From Polyangium sp. (in: bacteria) (lineage in GTDB: Bacteria > Myxococcota_A > Polyangia > Palsa-1104): 6,570 nucleotides of DNA. Below the pieces are notes generated by a model. The model was not told where the DNA came from and did no database searches. It saw only the letters and a list, made by a program, of their open reading frames with translations. A program made the translations under genes and the position numbers. The stretch lies in the NCBI GenBank assembly GCA_025450955.1, contig JANWLJ010000141.1, positions 1 to 6,570 of the forward strand, given 5' to 3'. Of the stretch, positions 1 through 6,065 are shown one piece after another (positions within the stretch are counted from its first letter, which is position 1; every line of letters begins with the position of its first letter).

Positions 1-461
1 CCGAGCGTCACGCCGGGCCGGAGCACCTCGGCGCCCGCGCGCAGATCGTCGCCGCGGCGGCGCACGTGCTGCCCGAGCGGCACCTCCGCCGAGAGCCGCA
101 CCCGATCGCCGATCTCCTCGGTCGACTCCACCATCACCACCGCGTCGGCGCCGGGCGGGATCGGCGCGCCGGTCATGATGCGATAGGCTTCGCCGGCCGC
201 GAGCGGGCGGGTGGCGACGTGGCCGGCGGCGCCCTCTGCTATGATCCGACGCTCGACCGGCCCCGGGACGTCCGAGGCGCGCACCGCGAAGCCGTCCCTC
301 GCCGAGGTGTCGTGCGGCGGCACGTCGCCGGTCGCGCGCACCGTCACGGCGAGCACCCGCCCGAGCGCGCCCGTGCGCCCCACCCGCTCGGCGCCGAGCG
401 GCCGCACCGTGGCGACCGCGCGCGCCTGCGCCTCCTCGACGGAGAGGAGGCCGCTGGTCAT
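1..461 (-). CDS. moeA: Molybdopterin molybdenumtransferase MoeA, N-terminal part (runs off the left edge)
   Basis: MoeA inserts molybdate into adenylylated molybdopterin, the last step of molybdenum cofactor synthesis in the cytoplasm. Reading the minus strand from the ATG at 461 gives 153 complete codons and then the window edge. The family normally has about 400 residues, so roughly the first third is present. Recognisable motifs are PPHDTSARDGFAV at residues 48-60 (the MoeA P-x-x-D-x-S-A-x-D-G-[YF]-A signature), IMTGAPIPPGADAVVM at 95-110, and HVRRRGDDLRAG at 132-143. The start is set by the overlap with the upstream FKBP gene: the FKBP stop TGA lies inside ATGA at 461-458. No clear Shine-Dalgarno sequence precedes the ATG, so translation probably depends on ribosomes finishing the FKBP gene. 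The C-terminal MoeA domains are outside the window. GephE-like or fused MoeA variants cannot be excluded, but the family call is firm. Confidence 0.92.
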   Translation of the reverse strand, partial: MTSGLLSVEEAQARAVATVRPLGAERVGRTGALGRVLAVTVRATGDVPPHDTSARDGFAVRASDVPGPVERRIIAEGAAGHVATRPLAAGEAYRIMTGAPIPPGADAVVMVESTEEIGDRVRLSAEVPLGQHVRRRGDDLRAGAEVLRPGVTL

Positions 462-898
462 TTGACGCCGAGCAGCTCGACGTCGAACACCAGGGTCGCG
501 TTCGGCGGAATCACCCCGCCCGCGCCGTTCGCTCCATAGCCGAGCTGCGGCGGAATCTGGAGCTGCCGCTTGCCGCCGACCTTCATCCCCGCCACGCCCT
601 CGTCCCAACCCTTGATCACCTCGCCGCGCCCGAGCACGAACGAGAACGGCTCATGACGATCGACCGAGCTGTCGAACTTCTTTCCGTTGGTGAGCCAGCC
701 GGTGTAGTGGACGGTCACCGTCTTGCCCGGCGTGGCCACCGCGCCGGTGCCCTTTTTCAGCTCGTAATATTTCAGGCCGGAGGTGGTGGTGACCGGCTTG
801 ACCGCGCCGACCTTGCTCGGTCCGCCGGCGCTGGTATCGGCGAAGGCGACGGCGGCGACGAGGACGACGAGCGAGAGGACGGTGGCGAGGCGGGTCAT
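458..898 (-). CDS. Exported FKBP-type peptidyl-prolyl cis-trans isomerase
   Basis: This 146-residue protein is a single-domain FKBP, which catalyses cis-trans isomerisation of peptide bonds before proline and helps proteins fold. Residues 1-20 form a signal peptide: a short basic start (MTR), a hydrophobic core and an A-F-A site before Asp21, so the mature protein probably acts in the periplasm. The FKBP domain spans about 38-146. By alignment to human FKBP12 the pocket residues are all kept: Tyr65 (HYTG), Phe75-Asp76 (KFDSS), Phe85, Val94-Ile95 and Trp98 (EVIKGWDEGV), Tyr121 (GYG) and Phe138 (LVFDVELL). It is therefore expected to be active. The ATG at 898 has AAGGAG (914-909) ten bases upstream, and an extended -10-like element lies just before that. 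The stop overlaps the moeA start. It is either a lone periplasmic chaperone or an FkpA-like protein without the dimerisation domain. Confidence 0.94.
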   Translation of the reverse strand: MTRLATVLSLVVLVAAVAFADTSAGGPSKVGAVKPVTTTSGLKYYELKKGTGAVATPGKTVTVHYTGWLTNGKKFDSSVDRHEPFSFVLGRGEVIKGWDEGVAGMKVGGKRQLQIPPQLGYGANGAGGVIPPNATLVFDVELLGVK

Positions 899-905
899 GT
901 AGGGT

Positions 906-923
906 GGGCTCCTTGGCGAGCCC
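906..923 (-). promoter_or_regulatory. Inverted repeat covering the FKBP Shine-Dalgarno sequence
   Basis: In the minus-strand transcript, GGGCTC and GAGCCC form a perfect six-base-pair stem around a six-base loop. The Shine-Dalgarno AAGGAG of the FKBP gene (914-909) lies partly in the loop and partly in the 3' arm. The hairpin could lower ribosome access to the FKBP start. It has no U-tract after it, so it is not an intrinsic terminator for the kinase gene upstream. A six-base stem can arise by chance in DNA this GC-rich. Confidence 0.4.
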
Positions 924-925
924 GC

Positions 926-931
926 AAGATA
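926..931 (-). promoter_or_regulatory. Candidate extended -10 promoter element for the FKBP-moeA pair
   Basis: Read on the minus strand, the sequence is TGC-TATCTT, a TGn extended -10 followed by a good match to TATAAT. It sits in the 55-nt gap between the kinase stop (954) and the FKBP ATG (898). No convincing -35 hexamer lies 16-18 bases upstream (the sequence there is GACGCG or similar), but extended -10 promoters can work without one. The predicted start of transcription is near 919, which would begin the transcript inside the inverted repeat at 906-923. This supports FKBP-moeA as a separate transcription unit from the cassette upstream. Confidence 0.4.
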
Positions 932-953
932 GCACGCCGCGCGCGCGCCGCGT

Positions 954-2525
954 CTAGCGCCCGAGCTCCTCGAACGGACGGCCGAGCCGCCGGATCGAGC
1001 GCACCAGCTCCTGCGGATCGACCGGCTTGGCCAGGCACGGCCGCCCGGTCCCGGTCACCCGCTCGTGCAGCGCCTCCGAGGTGATGCCGCCCGAGATGAA
1101 CAGCGTGCGGTGCGCCAGCTCCGGGTGCGAGGTCTGAAGCGCGCCGTAGAACTCGATGCCGTTCATCTCCGGCATCACCACGTCGGTGATCACCACGTCG
1201 AAGTCGTGATCGAAGCGCAGCCGCTCGAGCGCCACCTGCGCGCTCGGCAGGCTCATGCACTCGAAGTGCGCCGAGAGCGACCGCTCCATCGAGCGCAGGA
1301 TCAGCTCGTCGTCGTCGAGGATCAGCACCCGCAGCCGATCGGTGCCGGGCAAGACCCGCAGATCGGGAGAGGTCGGCTGGCCGAGCGCGGCGGTGCGCTC
1401 GAGAACCACCGTGAAGCGCGCGCCTTCGCCCGGCGCGCTCTCGACGAAGATTTCGCCGCCCATCCGCTGCACCAGCTGCCGGGTGATCGACAGCCCGAGG
1501 CCGGTGCCGCGACCGACCGACTTGGTGGTGAAGAACGGATCGAAGATCCGCGCCATCACCTCGGGCGTCATGCCCGGTCCGTTGTCGATCACCTCGAGCA
1601 TCACGTGGTCTTCGTCGAACGCGGTGGAGATGGTCATCTGCGGCGCCATGGTGGCGCTCGACTCGAGCGCCTGCAGCGCGTTCACCACCAGGTTGGTGAC
1701 GATCTGGGTGATGCTGTTCGGCGGCGCGAGCACGCGCGGCATCCCCGCCTCGAGGGCGACGTCGAAGCCGGCGTGGAAGCGCACCTCCTTGCCGATCAGG
1801 CGCAACACCGTGCGGACGTCCTCGTTGAGATCGGTCGGCACCGGAGTGATGTCGGTCTTGCGCGAAAAGACATTGAGCGTCTTGACGATCGAGTGGATGC
1901 GGTTGGCGGCCGAGATGCAGTCGCCCATCGACTCGATCCACTCGGTGGCGATCCGCTCGAGCGCGTCGATGCGTTGAAAGCGCGGCCGCTGGAGCACCGC
2001 CTCGAGCTGCTCTCTCAAAACCGACATGTTGGAGAGGATCGCCGCGCACGGGTTGTTGATCTCGTGACTAACGCCCGCCGCCAAAACGCCGAGCGCCGAG
2101 AGCTTGTCCTGGTGCGCCAGCTCTGAGGCGAGCTGCGCGCGCTCGTCTTGCAGCGCCACCACCCGGCGAGCCGCCGCCGCGGTGTGCCGCAGGTTGGGAA
2201 GGAGCCCCGGCCCGTCGTCGATCACGTCGAACGCCCCCGCGCGGAGCAGCGCGGCGTCGAGATCCGGCTGGATCTCGCCCGCGGGCACCACCACCACGAT
2301 CAAGAGATCCGGGTGGGCGCCCGCCAGCGAGTAGATGCGCGGCGTCGCGATCGAGGCCGGCCCGCTCTGCTCGAGCAGGACCAGCGAGCAGCCGTCCAGC
2401 CCGTCGAGCGCGCGATCGCCCGCCAGATCGATCTCGAGCTCGATCGGCAAGCCGACGTCGATCGCGGCCCGCCTGAGCAGGACCGCGAGCTCCGGCCGCT
2501 CGGTGGCGATGCGCGCCCTCAGCAT
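954..2525 (-). CDS. Soluble hybrid sensor histidine kinase with a degenerate N-terminal receiver-like domain and a C-terminal receiver
   Basis: This is a 523-residue two-component signalling protein. Residues 1-105 have the length and strand/helix pattern of a receiver, but the acidic pocket reads T-E-R (8-10) instead of D-D-D, the phospho-Asp position looks like Glu52 and the usual Lys is missing; it is probably a non-phosphorylatable sensing or docking module. A helix at about 115-145 leads into the HisKA domain with phospho-acceptor His154 (GVSHEINNP). The HATPase domain has the N box with Asn282 (TNLVVNAL), the G1 box DNGPGM (314-319), FFTTKS (331-336) and the G2 box RGTGLGL (339-345). 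The C-terminal receiver has the acidic residues D404-D406, phospho-acceptor Asp448 (ITDVVMPEMNG), Ser478 and Lys500-Pro501. There is no membrane segment; VVVV at 77-80 fits a receiver strand. It starts 13 nt after the ketosynthase stop with only a weak Shine-Dalgarno. The input signal and any downstream regulator are unknown. Confidence 0.93.
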   Translation of the reverse strand: MLRARIATERPELAVLLRRAAIDVGLPIELEIDLAGDRALDGLDGCSLVLLEQSGPASIATPRIYSLAGAHPDLLIVVVVPAGEIQPDLDAALLRAGAFDVIDDGPGLLPNLRHTAAAARRVVALQDERAQLASELAHQDKLSALGVLAAGVSHEINNPCAAILSNMSVLREQLEAVLQRPRFQRIDALERIATEWIESMGDCISAANRIHSIVKTLNVFSRKTDITPVPTDLNEDVRTVLRLIGKEVRFHAGFDVALEAGMPRVLAPPNSITQIVTNLVVNALQALESSATMAPQMTISTAFDEDHVMLEVIDNGPGMTPEVMARIFDPFFTTKSVGRGTGLGLSITRQLVQRMGGEIFVESAPGEGARFTVVLERTAALGQPTSPDLRVLPGTDRLRVLILDDDELILRSMERSLSAHFECMSLPSAQVALERLRFDHDFDVVITDVVMPEMNGIEFYGALQTSHPELAHRTLFISGGITSEALHERVTGTGRPCLAKPVDPQELVRSIRRLGRPFEELGR

Positions 2526-2538
2526 GGCTCGAGGCCCA

Positions 2539-3657
2539 TCACATGATCACCCCGCTCGGCGCGATCCAGCGGTACACGATCGCGCCGCGGGTGAAGCCGG
2601 CGCCGGGCGAATACATCAGCACCACGTCGCCCTCCTCGAGCCTGCCCTCACGATGGGCCCTTCCGAGATTATACGGAATCGCGGCGGCGCCGATGTTCGC
2701 CACCTCGCGAAACGTTTCGTACGTCTTTTCCGCCGGCACCCCGATCGACCGCCGGCAGGCGTCCACCAGCCAGCCGACGCTCTGGTTGGCGAGAAACAGC
2801 TTGACGTCCGAGACCGCCAGCCCCGCCGAGGCGAGCGCACCCAGGCAAGCCTCCCGGCAAAATTCGGTGGAGCGTAGCCCGGCCCGCTTACCGAGCTCCG
2901 GAGCAAACGAGGAGAGGCGGATGAGCCCGGCGGCGCGGTCCCATCTGCGCGCCGGTTGTCCATCCACGATCGGCGCGTTGACGAGTCCCGCCCGGAGCGA
3001 TCCGTCGGTACGGGTGAACTGACCGATGAGGCCGCGTCCGGCCGGCACCTCACCAACCACCACTGCGGCGGCGCCGTCGCCGAACTGCAGCGAGATGGCA
3101 CTTTGATAATCGATCGTGCGCGAGGCCGCCGAAGACTCGACGAGGAGAACCCGCCGGTAGACGCCGGTGCGGATGAGCGCGGCGGCGGCGATGAGCTGCG
3201 GCTGAAAGCTGGCGCAACCGAGCTCGAGCGACCAGGCGGTGGCATTCGTGAGCTCACATTTGGCCTGAATGGCGGGTCCGTTGGTTGGATACAGACGGTC
3301 TTGAACCAGCGAGCTCACCATCACCAGATCGATCTCGTCCGGCCTGACGCCCGCGGCGCGCATCGCTCGGCGGCAGGCTTCCGCCTCCATATCCGAGGGA
3401 TCCTCCTCCTCGCCGATCACGTGCCGCAGCCGGGCGCCGCGAAACGGATCGTCGCCGAGCTGCGCCATTGCCGCCGCGATTTCCGGCACGACCTGGTTCT
3501 CTTTTCCTTCGGTCGATCGTTCGATGGCGAGAAGGTTCTTCTGCCGTTCGCGCTCCCCGTCGGGGCGAAAGTCTTTCGGCCAAAAGTCGTTGCCGCGCAC
3601 GGTCGCCGGCAGATAGCTCCCGAAACCCAGAATTCCGACGCCGATTGAATCAGCCAA
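2539..3657 (-). CDS. FabH/KAS III-like ketosynthase with an altered catalytic triad
   Basis: The protein has 372 residues, somewhat longer than FabH (about 320) because of an extra stretch of roughly 40 residues near the N-terminus (23-75). KAS III enzymes take an acyl group from CoA or ACP onto a Cys, then condense it with malonyl-ACP or pass it to another acceptor. The thiolase fold is clear: nucleophile Cys148 (LELGCASFQ), FGDGAAAVVV (192-201), ANIGAAAIP with Asn321 (320-328) and the C-terminal GAGFTRGAIVYRW (352-364). Where FabH has PHQAN with the catalytic His, this protein has ANQSV, so His is replaced by Asn291. The decarboxylative step is therefore doubtful, and the protein may be an acyltransferase or a modified condensing enzyme. 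The TTG start at 3657 is supported by AGGAGG six bases upstream. It overlaps the ThDP-enzyme gene by 8 nt. It could act with that enzyme on a shared acyl product, which is inference. Confidence 0.88.
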   Translation of the reverse strand: MADSIGVGILGFGSYLPATVRGNDFWPKDFRPDGERERQKNLLAIERSTEGKENQVVPEIAAAMAQLGDDPFRGARLRHVIGEEEDPSDMEAEACRRAMRAAGVRPDEIDLVMVSSLVQDRLYPTNGPAIQAKCELTNATAWSLELGCASFQPQLIAAAALIRTGVYRRVLLVESSAASRTIDYQSAISLQFGDGAAAVVVGEVPAGRGLIGQFTRTDGSLRAGLVNAPIVDGQPARRWDRAAGLIRLSSFAPELGKRAGLRSTEFCREACLGALASAGLAVSDVKLFLANQSVGWLVDACRRSIGVPAEKTYETFREVANIGAAAIPYNLGRAHREGRLEEGDVVLMYSPGAGFTRGAIVYRWIAPSGVIM

Positions 3658-5317
3658 GAGGATCCTCCTGAAATTGCCGCAGCGCCGCGACGCGCTGACT
3701 TCCCGCCAGCCGCGCGTCGGGATCGACGCGCACGTCGAGCACCAGCGGGCCCGAGACGGGCGCGGCGAGCGCCGAGACCAGCTCGTCGCGGGTATGAATG
3801 ATCTGACCGGCGGCGCCGACCGCGCGCGCGATTCCGGAGAAGTCGATCACCTGCGTCGAGAAGTCGGGGCTCGCGCCGTACAGATCGCGAATCCCGTGAT
3901 GCACCATGTTGAAGCGGCTGTCGTTGATGATGACGAAGGTGGTGGCGGCGCCGTGCTGCACCGCGGTCGCCAGCTCCGCCCCGTACATGAGAAAGCCGCC
4001 GTCGCCGCAGATGGCGAAGGTGCGGCGCTGCGGCGCGCCGAGCTGATAACCGATCGCGGCGCAGATCCCCGAGCCCATCGAGCCGAAGCCGAGACAGGTG
4101 ACGAAGTCGCCTTCATCACGGACCCGCAAGTAGTGCAGCGCGACCGCCAGGTGCTCCCCCATATCGGCGGTGAAGACCGAGTCGTTCGGGCAGCAGCTGT
4201 TCATGGTCTGCACCACCTCGGCGGTGGTGAGCGCGCCGCTCGGCGAGGGCTCGCTCGGCTGATAGCGCGGCCCGGTCCAGTGGCTCTCGGTGGCCAGGGT
4301 GCGCTCGATGCGGTGCTCCGACATCCGGCTCAAGACCGCGTCGATCGGCCCCACCAGCCCGATGTCGATCGCGTAGTTGCGCCCGAGCTGCGCGGCGTCG
4401 ATATCGATCTGGATGAAGGTCTTGCCCGCCTTGAGCAGCGGCGACCACGCGTTGGTGGAGAAGTCGTTCAGGCCCGAGCCGCACACGAGCAGCACGTCGA
4501 CGCCCGAGGAGAGATACTCGATCACCGTCTCGTGGCCGCCGAAGCCGAACAGGCCGAGATAGAGCGGATGATCTTCGGGAAAGATTCCCTTTCCCTTGGT
4601 GGTCACCGCCACCGGCGATCCGATCCGCTCGGCCAGGCGGCGCAGCGCGCGGCGGCTGGTAACGTCGCGCGCGCCGGCGCCGGCGAGGATCATCGGACGA
4701 CGCGCGCCGCCGAGGAGCTCCATCGCGCGCCGGCATCCCTCCGCGTCGATCTCGAACGACGATTGCACGTGTCCGGCCACCTGCGCCGTCGAGGCCGGCG
4801 CCGAGGCGACGTCGAGCGGCAGGGACAGAAAGGCCGGTCCGCGCCGTCCGCTGTACGCGGTCGAGAGCGCCTTGCGCAGCGTCGCCGCCGCCGATCCCGG
4901 CCGTGAGATCTGCGCCGAGAACTTGGTCATTCGCCGCGCCAGCGAGACCGCGTCGAGGCCCGAGGCCGAGCCCTCCTGGAGCGCGCCGCGTCCGAACGAG
5001 GCGCGCGGCACCTCGCCGGCGATGTGGACGACCGGCACGCCCTCGAGGTGCGCCGACGCGAGCCCGGTCAAGGTGTTGGTGATCCCGGGACCGGCGGTGG
5101 TGAACACCACGCCCGGCCGTCCGGTGGCCATCGAATAGCCGAGCGCCATGAAGGCCGCGCCGGTCTCGTGCTTGGCGTTGACCAGTTGGAGGTCCGGTCG
5201 GTCGAGCAGCGCCGCATATAAATGCGCCACCGCGCCTCCCGGAATACCAAAAATTCGATTTGCGCCGAACTCCCTCAGCACGTCGAGGAGCTGGTGGGCG
5301 ACAGTATCGATCTTCAC
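3650..5317 (-). CDS. Thiamine-diphosphate-dependent enzyme, acetolactate synthase large-subunit-like (IlvB-type)
   Basis: This 555-residue protein has the three-domain layout of acetolactate synthase-type ThDP enzymes, which decarboxylate a 2-oxo acid and transfer the carbanion to an acceptor. The pyrimidine-binding domain (about 1-170) has FGIPGG (23-28) and the ThDP-activating Glu51 (AKHETGAAFMALGY). The central domain (about 190-335) follows. The pyrophosphate-binding domain (about 365-535) carries the ThDP motif from GDG (438-440) to ND (465-466). The ALQEG segment (112-116) matches the AFQE region of acetolactate synthase. Two central-domain regions differ: GFGG replaces the usual GMHG, and GSGLNDFST replaces the GARFDDR FAD-contacting segment. 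No small regulatory subunit gene adjoins it. It is therefore unlikely to be the housekeeping branched-chain enzyme; an acyloin-forming or 2-oxo acid decarboxylating role is possible. The GTG start at 5317 follows the DUF2378 stop by 3 nt, with AAAGGGG six bases upstream. The substrate is not predictable. Confidence 0.9.
   Translation of the reverse strand: MKIDTVAHQLLDVLREFGANRIFGIPGGAVAHLYAALLDRPDLQLVNAKHETGAAFMALGYSMATGRPGVVFTTAGPGITNTLTGLASAHLEGVPVVHIAGEVPRASFGRGALQEGSASGLDAVSLARRMTKFSAQISRPGSAAATLRKALSTAYSGRRGPAFLSLPLDVASAPASTAQVAGHVQSSFEIDAEGCRRAMELLGGARRPMILAGAGARDVTSRRALRRLAERIGSPVAVTTKGKGIFPEDHPLYLGLFGFGGHETVIEYLSSGVDVLLVCGSGLNDFSTNAWSPLLKAGKTFIQIDIDAAQLGRNYAIDIGLVGPIDAVLSRMSEHRIERTLATESHWTGPRYQPSEPSPSGALTTAEVVQTMNSCCPNDSVFTADMGEHLAVALHYLRVRDEGDFVTCLGFGSMGSGICAAIGYQLGAPQRRTFAICGDGGFLMYGAELATAVQHGAATTFVIINDSRFNMVHHGIRDLYGASPDFSTQVIDFSGIARAVGAAGQIIHTRDELVSALAAPVSGPLVLDVRVDPDARLAGSQRVAALRQFQEDPLG
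3664..3669 (-). promoter_or_regulatory. Strong ribosome binding site inside the ThDP-enzyme gene that sets the ketosynthase TTG start
   Basis: The minus strand reads AGGAGG, a perfect Shine-Dalgarno core, followed by six bases and then TTG GCT. It lies within the last codons of the upstream gene, whose stop (3652-3650) falls inside the ketosynthase reading frame. The match is strong enough to choose the unusual TTG codon as the start and indicates translational coupling. Confidence 0.8.
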
Positions 5318-5320
5318 AGC

Positions 5321-5929
5321 CTACCCCTTTGGGGGCAGCAGGTGCATTTGAATGGTGCCGTTAAATGGGTCATCGAGGGTCACCTTGAGCTCCGCCTGAT
5401 ATCCGCAGGCCTCGGCAACACCGCTCAGCGCCCCCGCCATCGCGTGTTCGATGTAAACGTATTGGTTATGAAACCTCGTCGAAAATAGAGCAGCGTCTAA
5501 CTGATTCACTTCGAACGTGCTGAAATTGAGGATTTTGTTGAAGGTGCTGCTCATCATCCGAAGAATCGCGGAGATGTTATTGCCGACGACCGCGAAGGCA
5601 GTGCGCCCAACAATGGTCTTGCGCCAGGCCGGCCAGGCAGCCGCTTGAATCGTGAAAATCCCCGAATAGATGTTCGAAGGGCCGAATTGAATTTCAGCCA
5701 GCTTCGCCAATCGGGTCAGATAATCTTTGACCGGATAAAGGCGAAACGCGGAAAACTGGGAGGTCTTGAAAAAGTCGCGGTAGGCCAGGTGCGTAGCTCG
5801 GCCGAATTCGGCGGCGCGCTCGTCGAGCATATTGAGAAACACCCCGCGGCAGCACGCGCTGTCGGGGATCTGCGCCAGGCGCCATTCCAGATCGGTGTGC
5901 TTGAAACATTCTTCCATCTGCGATGTCAC
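5321..5929 (-). CDS. DUF2378/TIGR02265-like protein (Myxococcales-restricted family), function unknown
   Basis: This is a 202-residue soluble protein with no signal peptide or membrane segment. Its layout fits the DUF2378/TIGR02265 family, found in many copies in myxobacteria: an early CRGVFLNMLDE (27-37), YPVKDYLTRLAKLAE (65-79), GRTAFAVVG (108-116), and a late GALSGVAEACG (166-176) before the final beta strand. The family has no established biochemical role that I know of. The GTG at 5929 is the furthest upstream start; the only in-frame codons before the stop at 5986-5984 are not ATG, GTG or TTG. An ATG at 5917 would give a 198-residue protein. Neither start has a convincing Shine-Dalgarno. 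It is the first gene of the four-gene operon, 3 nt ahead of the ThDP enzyme. Base composition is lower here: about 55% G+C by hand count over 5341-5940, against about 70% in the next gene. The family call rests on motif memory and should be checked with an HMM search. Confidence 0.78.
   Translation of the reverse strand: MTSQMEECFKHTDLEWRLAQIPDSACCRGVFLNMLDERAAEFGRATHLAYRDFFKTSQFSAFRLYPVKDYLTRLAKLAEIQFGPSNIYSGIFTIQAAAWPAWRKTIVGRTAFAVVGNNISAILRMMSSTFNKILNFSTFEVNQLDAALFSTRFHNQYVYIEHAMAGALSGVAEACGYQAELKVTLDDPFNGTIQMHLLPPKG
5324..5330 (-). promoter_or_regulatory. Ribosome binding site for the GTG start of the ThDP enzyme
   Basis: The minus strand reads AAAGGGG, six bases before the GTG at 5317, and lies over the last codons of the DUF2378 gene. 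The GGGG can pair with the preceding CCCC (5334-5331) in a four-base stem with an AAA loop, so the site may be partly masked until a ribosome translating the upstream gene opens it. Confidence 0.55.
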
Positions 5930-5985
5930 ACCGACTCTATCGGCATTGCTCGGTGAAACTTGAGGATCAATCCGATCCCACGGTC

Positions 5986-6014
5986 AGTATAAACCCTCAG
6001 CTGTTCGCTGTATG
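5986..6014 (-). promoter_or_regulatory. Candidate promoter for the four-gene operon
   Basis: On the minus strand TATACT (5991-5986) is a good -10 match. CATACA (6014-6009), a weak -35, lies 17 bases upstream. This would start transcription near 5979, about 50 nt before the GTG at 5929. The leader then contains GGATC-GGATT-GATCC (5978-5964), a short inverted repeat that could be an operator or small hairpin. It is the only promoter-like sequence I found upstream of the operon. Confidence 0.4.
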
Positions 6015-6022
6015 CGAAAAGA

Positions 6023-6056
6023 TTGACGGTTCGGTGCTGCCCGGCCGATGTGTTAG
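6023..6056 (+). promoter_or_regulatory. Candidate promoter for the lipoprotein gene
   Basis: TTGACG (6023-6028) is a five-of-six match to the -35 consensus. The -10 is unclear: GATGTG (6047-6052) has an 18-base spacer but a poor match, while TGTTAG (6051-6056) fits slightly better but has a 22-base spacer. Either would start transcription close to the ATG at 6066, leaving a very short or absent leader. Confidence 0.35.
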
Positions 6057-6065
6057 CGTCCGCGT

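Larger units (their letters stand above)
5930..6065. other. Divergent intergenic region between the operon and the lipoprotein gene
   Basis: This 136-nt stretch separates two divergent genes and has fewer G and C bases than the surrounding genes. It holds the candidate promoters for both directions and the short inverted repeat at 5964-5978. I see no small gene, tRNA or intrinsic terminator in it. Confidence 0.7.

Noticed and set aside
66..539. Plus-strand frames opposite moeA and the FKBP gene
   Set aside because: The minus strand encodes MoeA and FKBP signatures across the same bases; the plus-strand peptides are low complexity.
906..923. Intrinsic terminator after the kinase gene
   Set aside because: There is a stem-loop but no U-tract, and it overlaps the FKBP ribosome binding site.
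935..951. Alternating CG run as a structural or Z-DNA element
   Set aside because: Short CG runs are expected in DNA of this composition and nothing else marks this one as functional.
1065..2126. Long plus-strand open frame (353 codons) opposite the kinase gene, plus a 384-codon minus-strand frame at 895-2049
   Set aside because: Both are shadow frames of the kinase, with low-complexity Arg/His/Ala-rich or Arg/Ala-rich translations and no motifs.
3674..4906. Long plus-strand open frame (410 codons) opposite the ThDP-enzyme gene
   Set aside because: It is a mirror of a clearly real gene in GC-rich DNA. The translation is rich in Arg, Ala, His and Gly with no recognisable domain.
3650..5317. 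Naming the ThDP enzyme ilvB
   Set aside because: Motif differences in the central domain and the missing small subunit make the housekeeping name unsafe.
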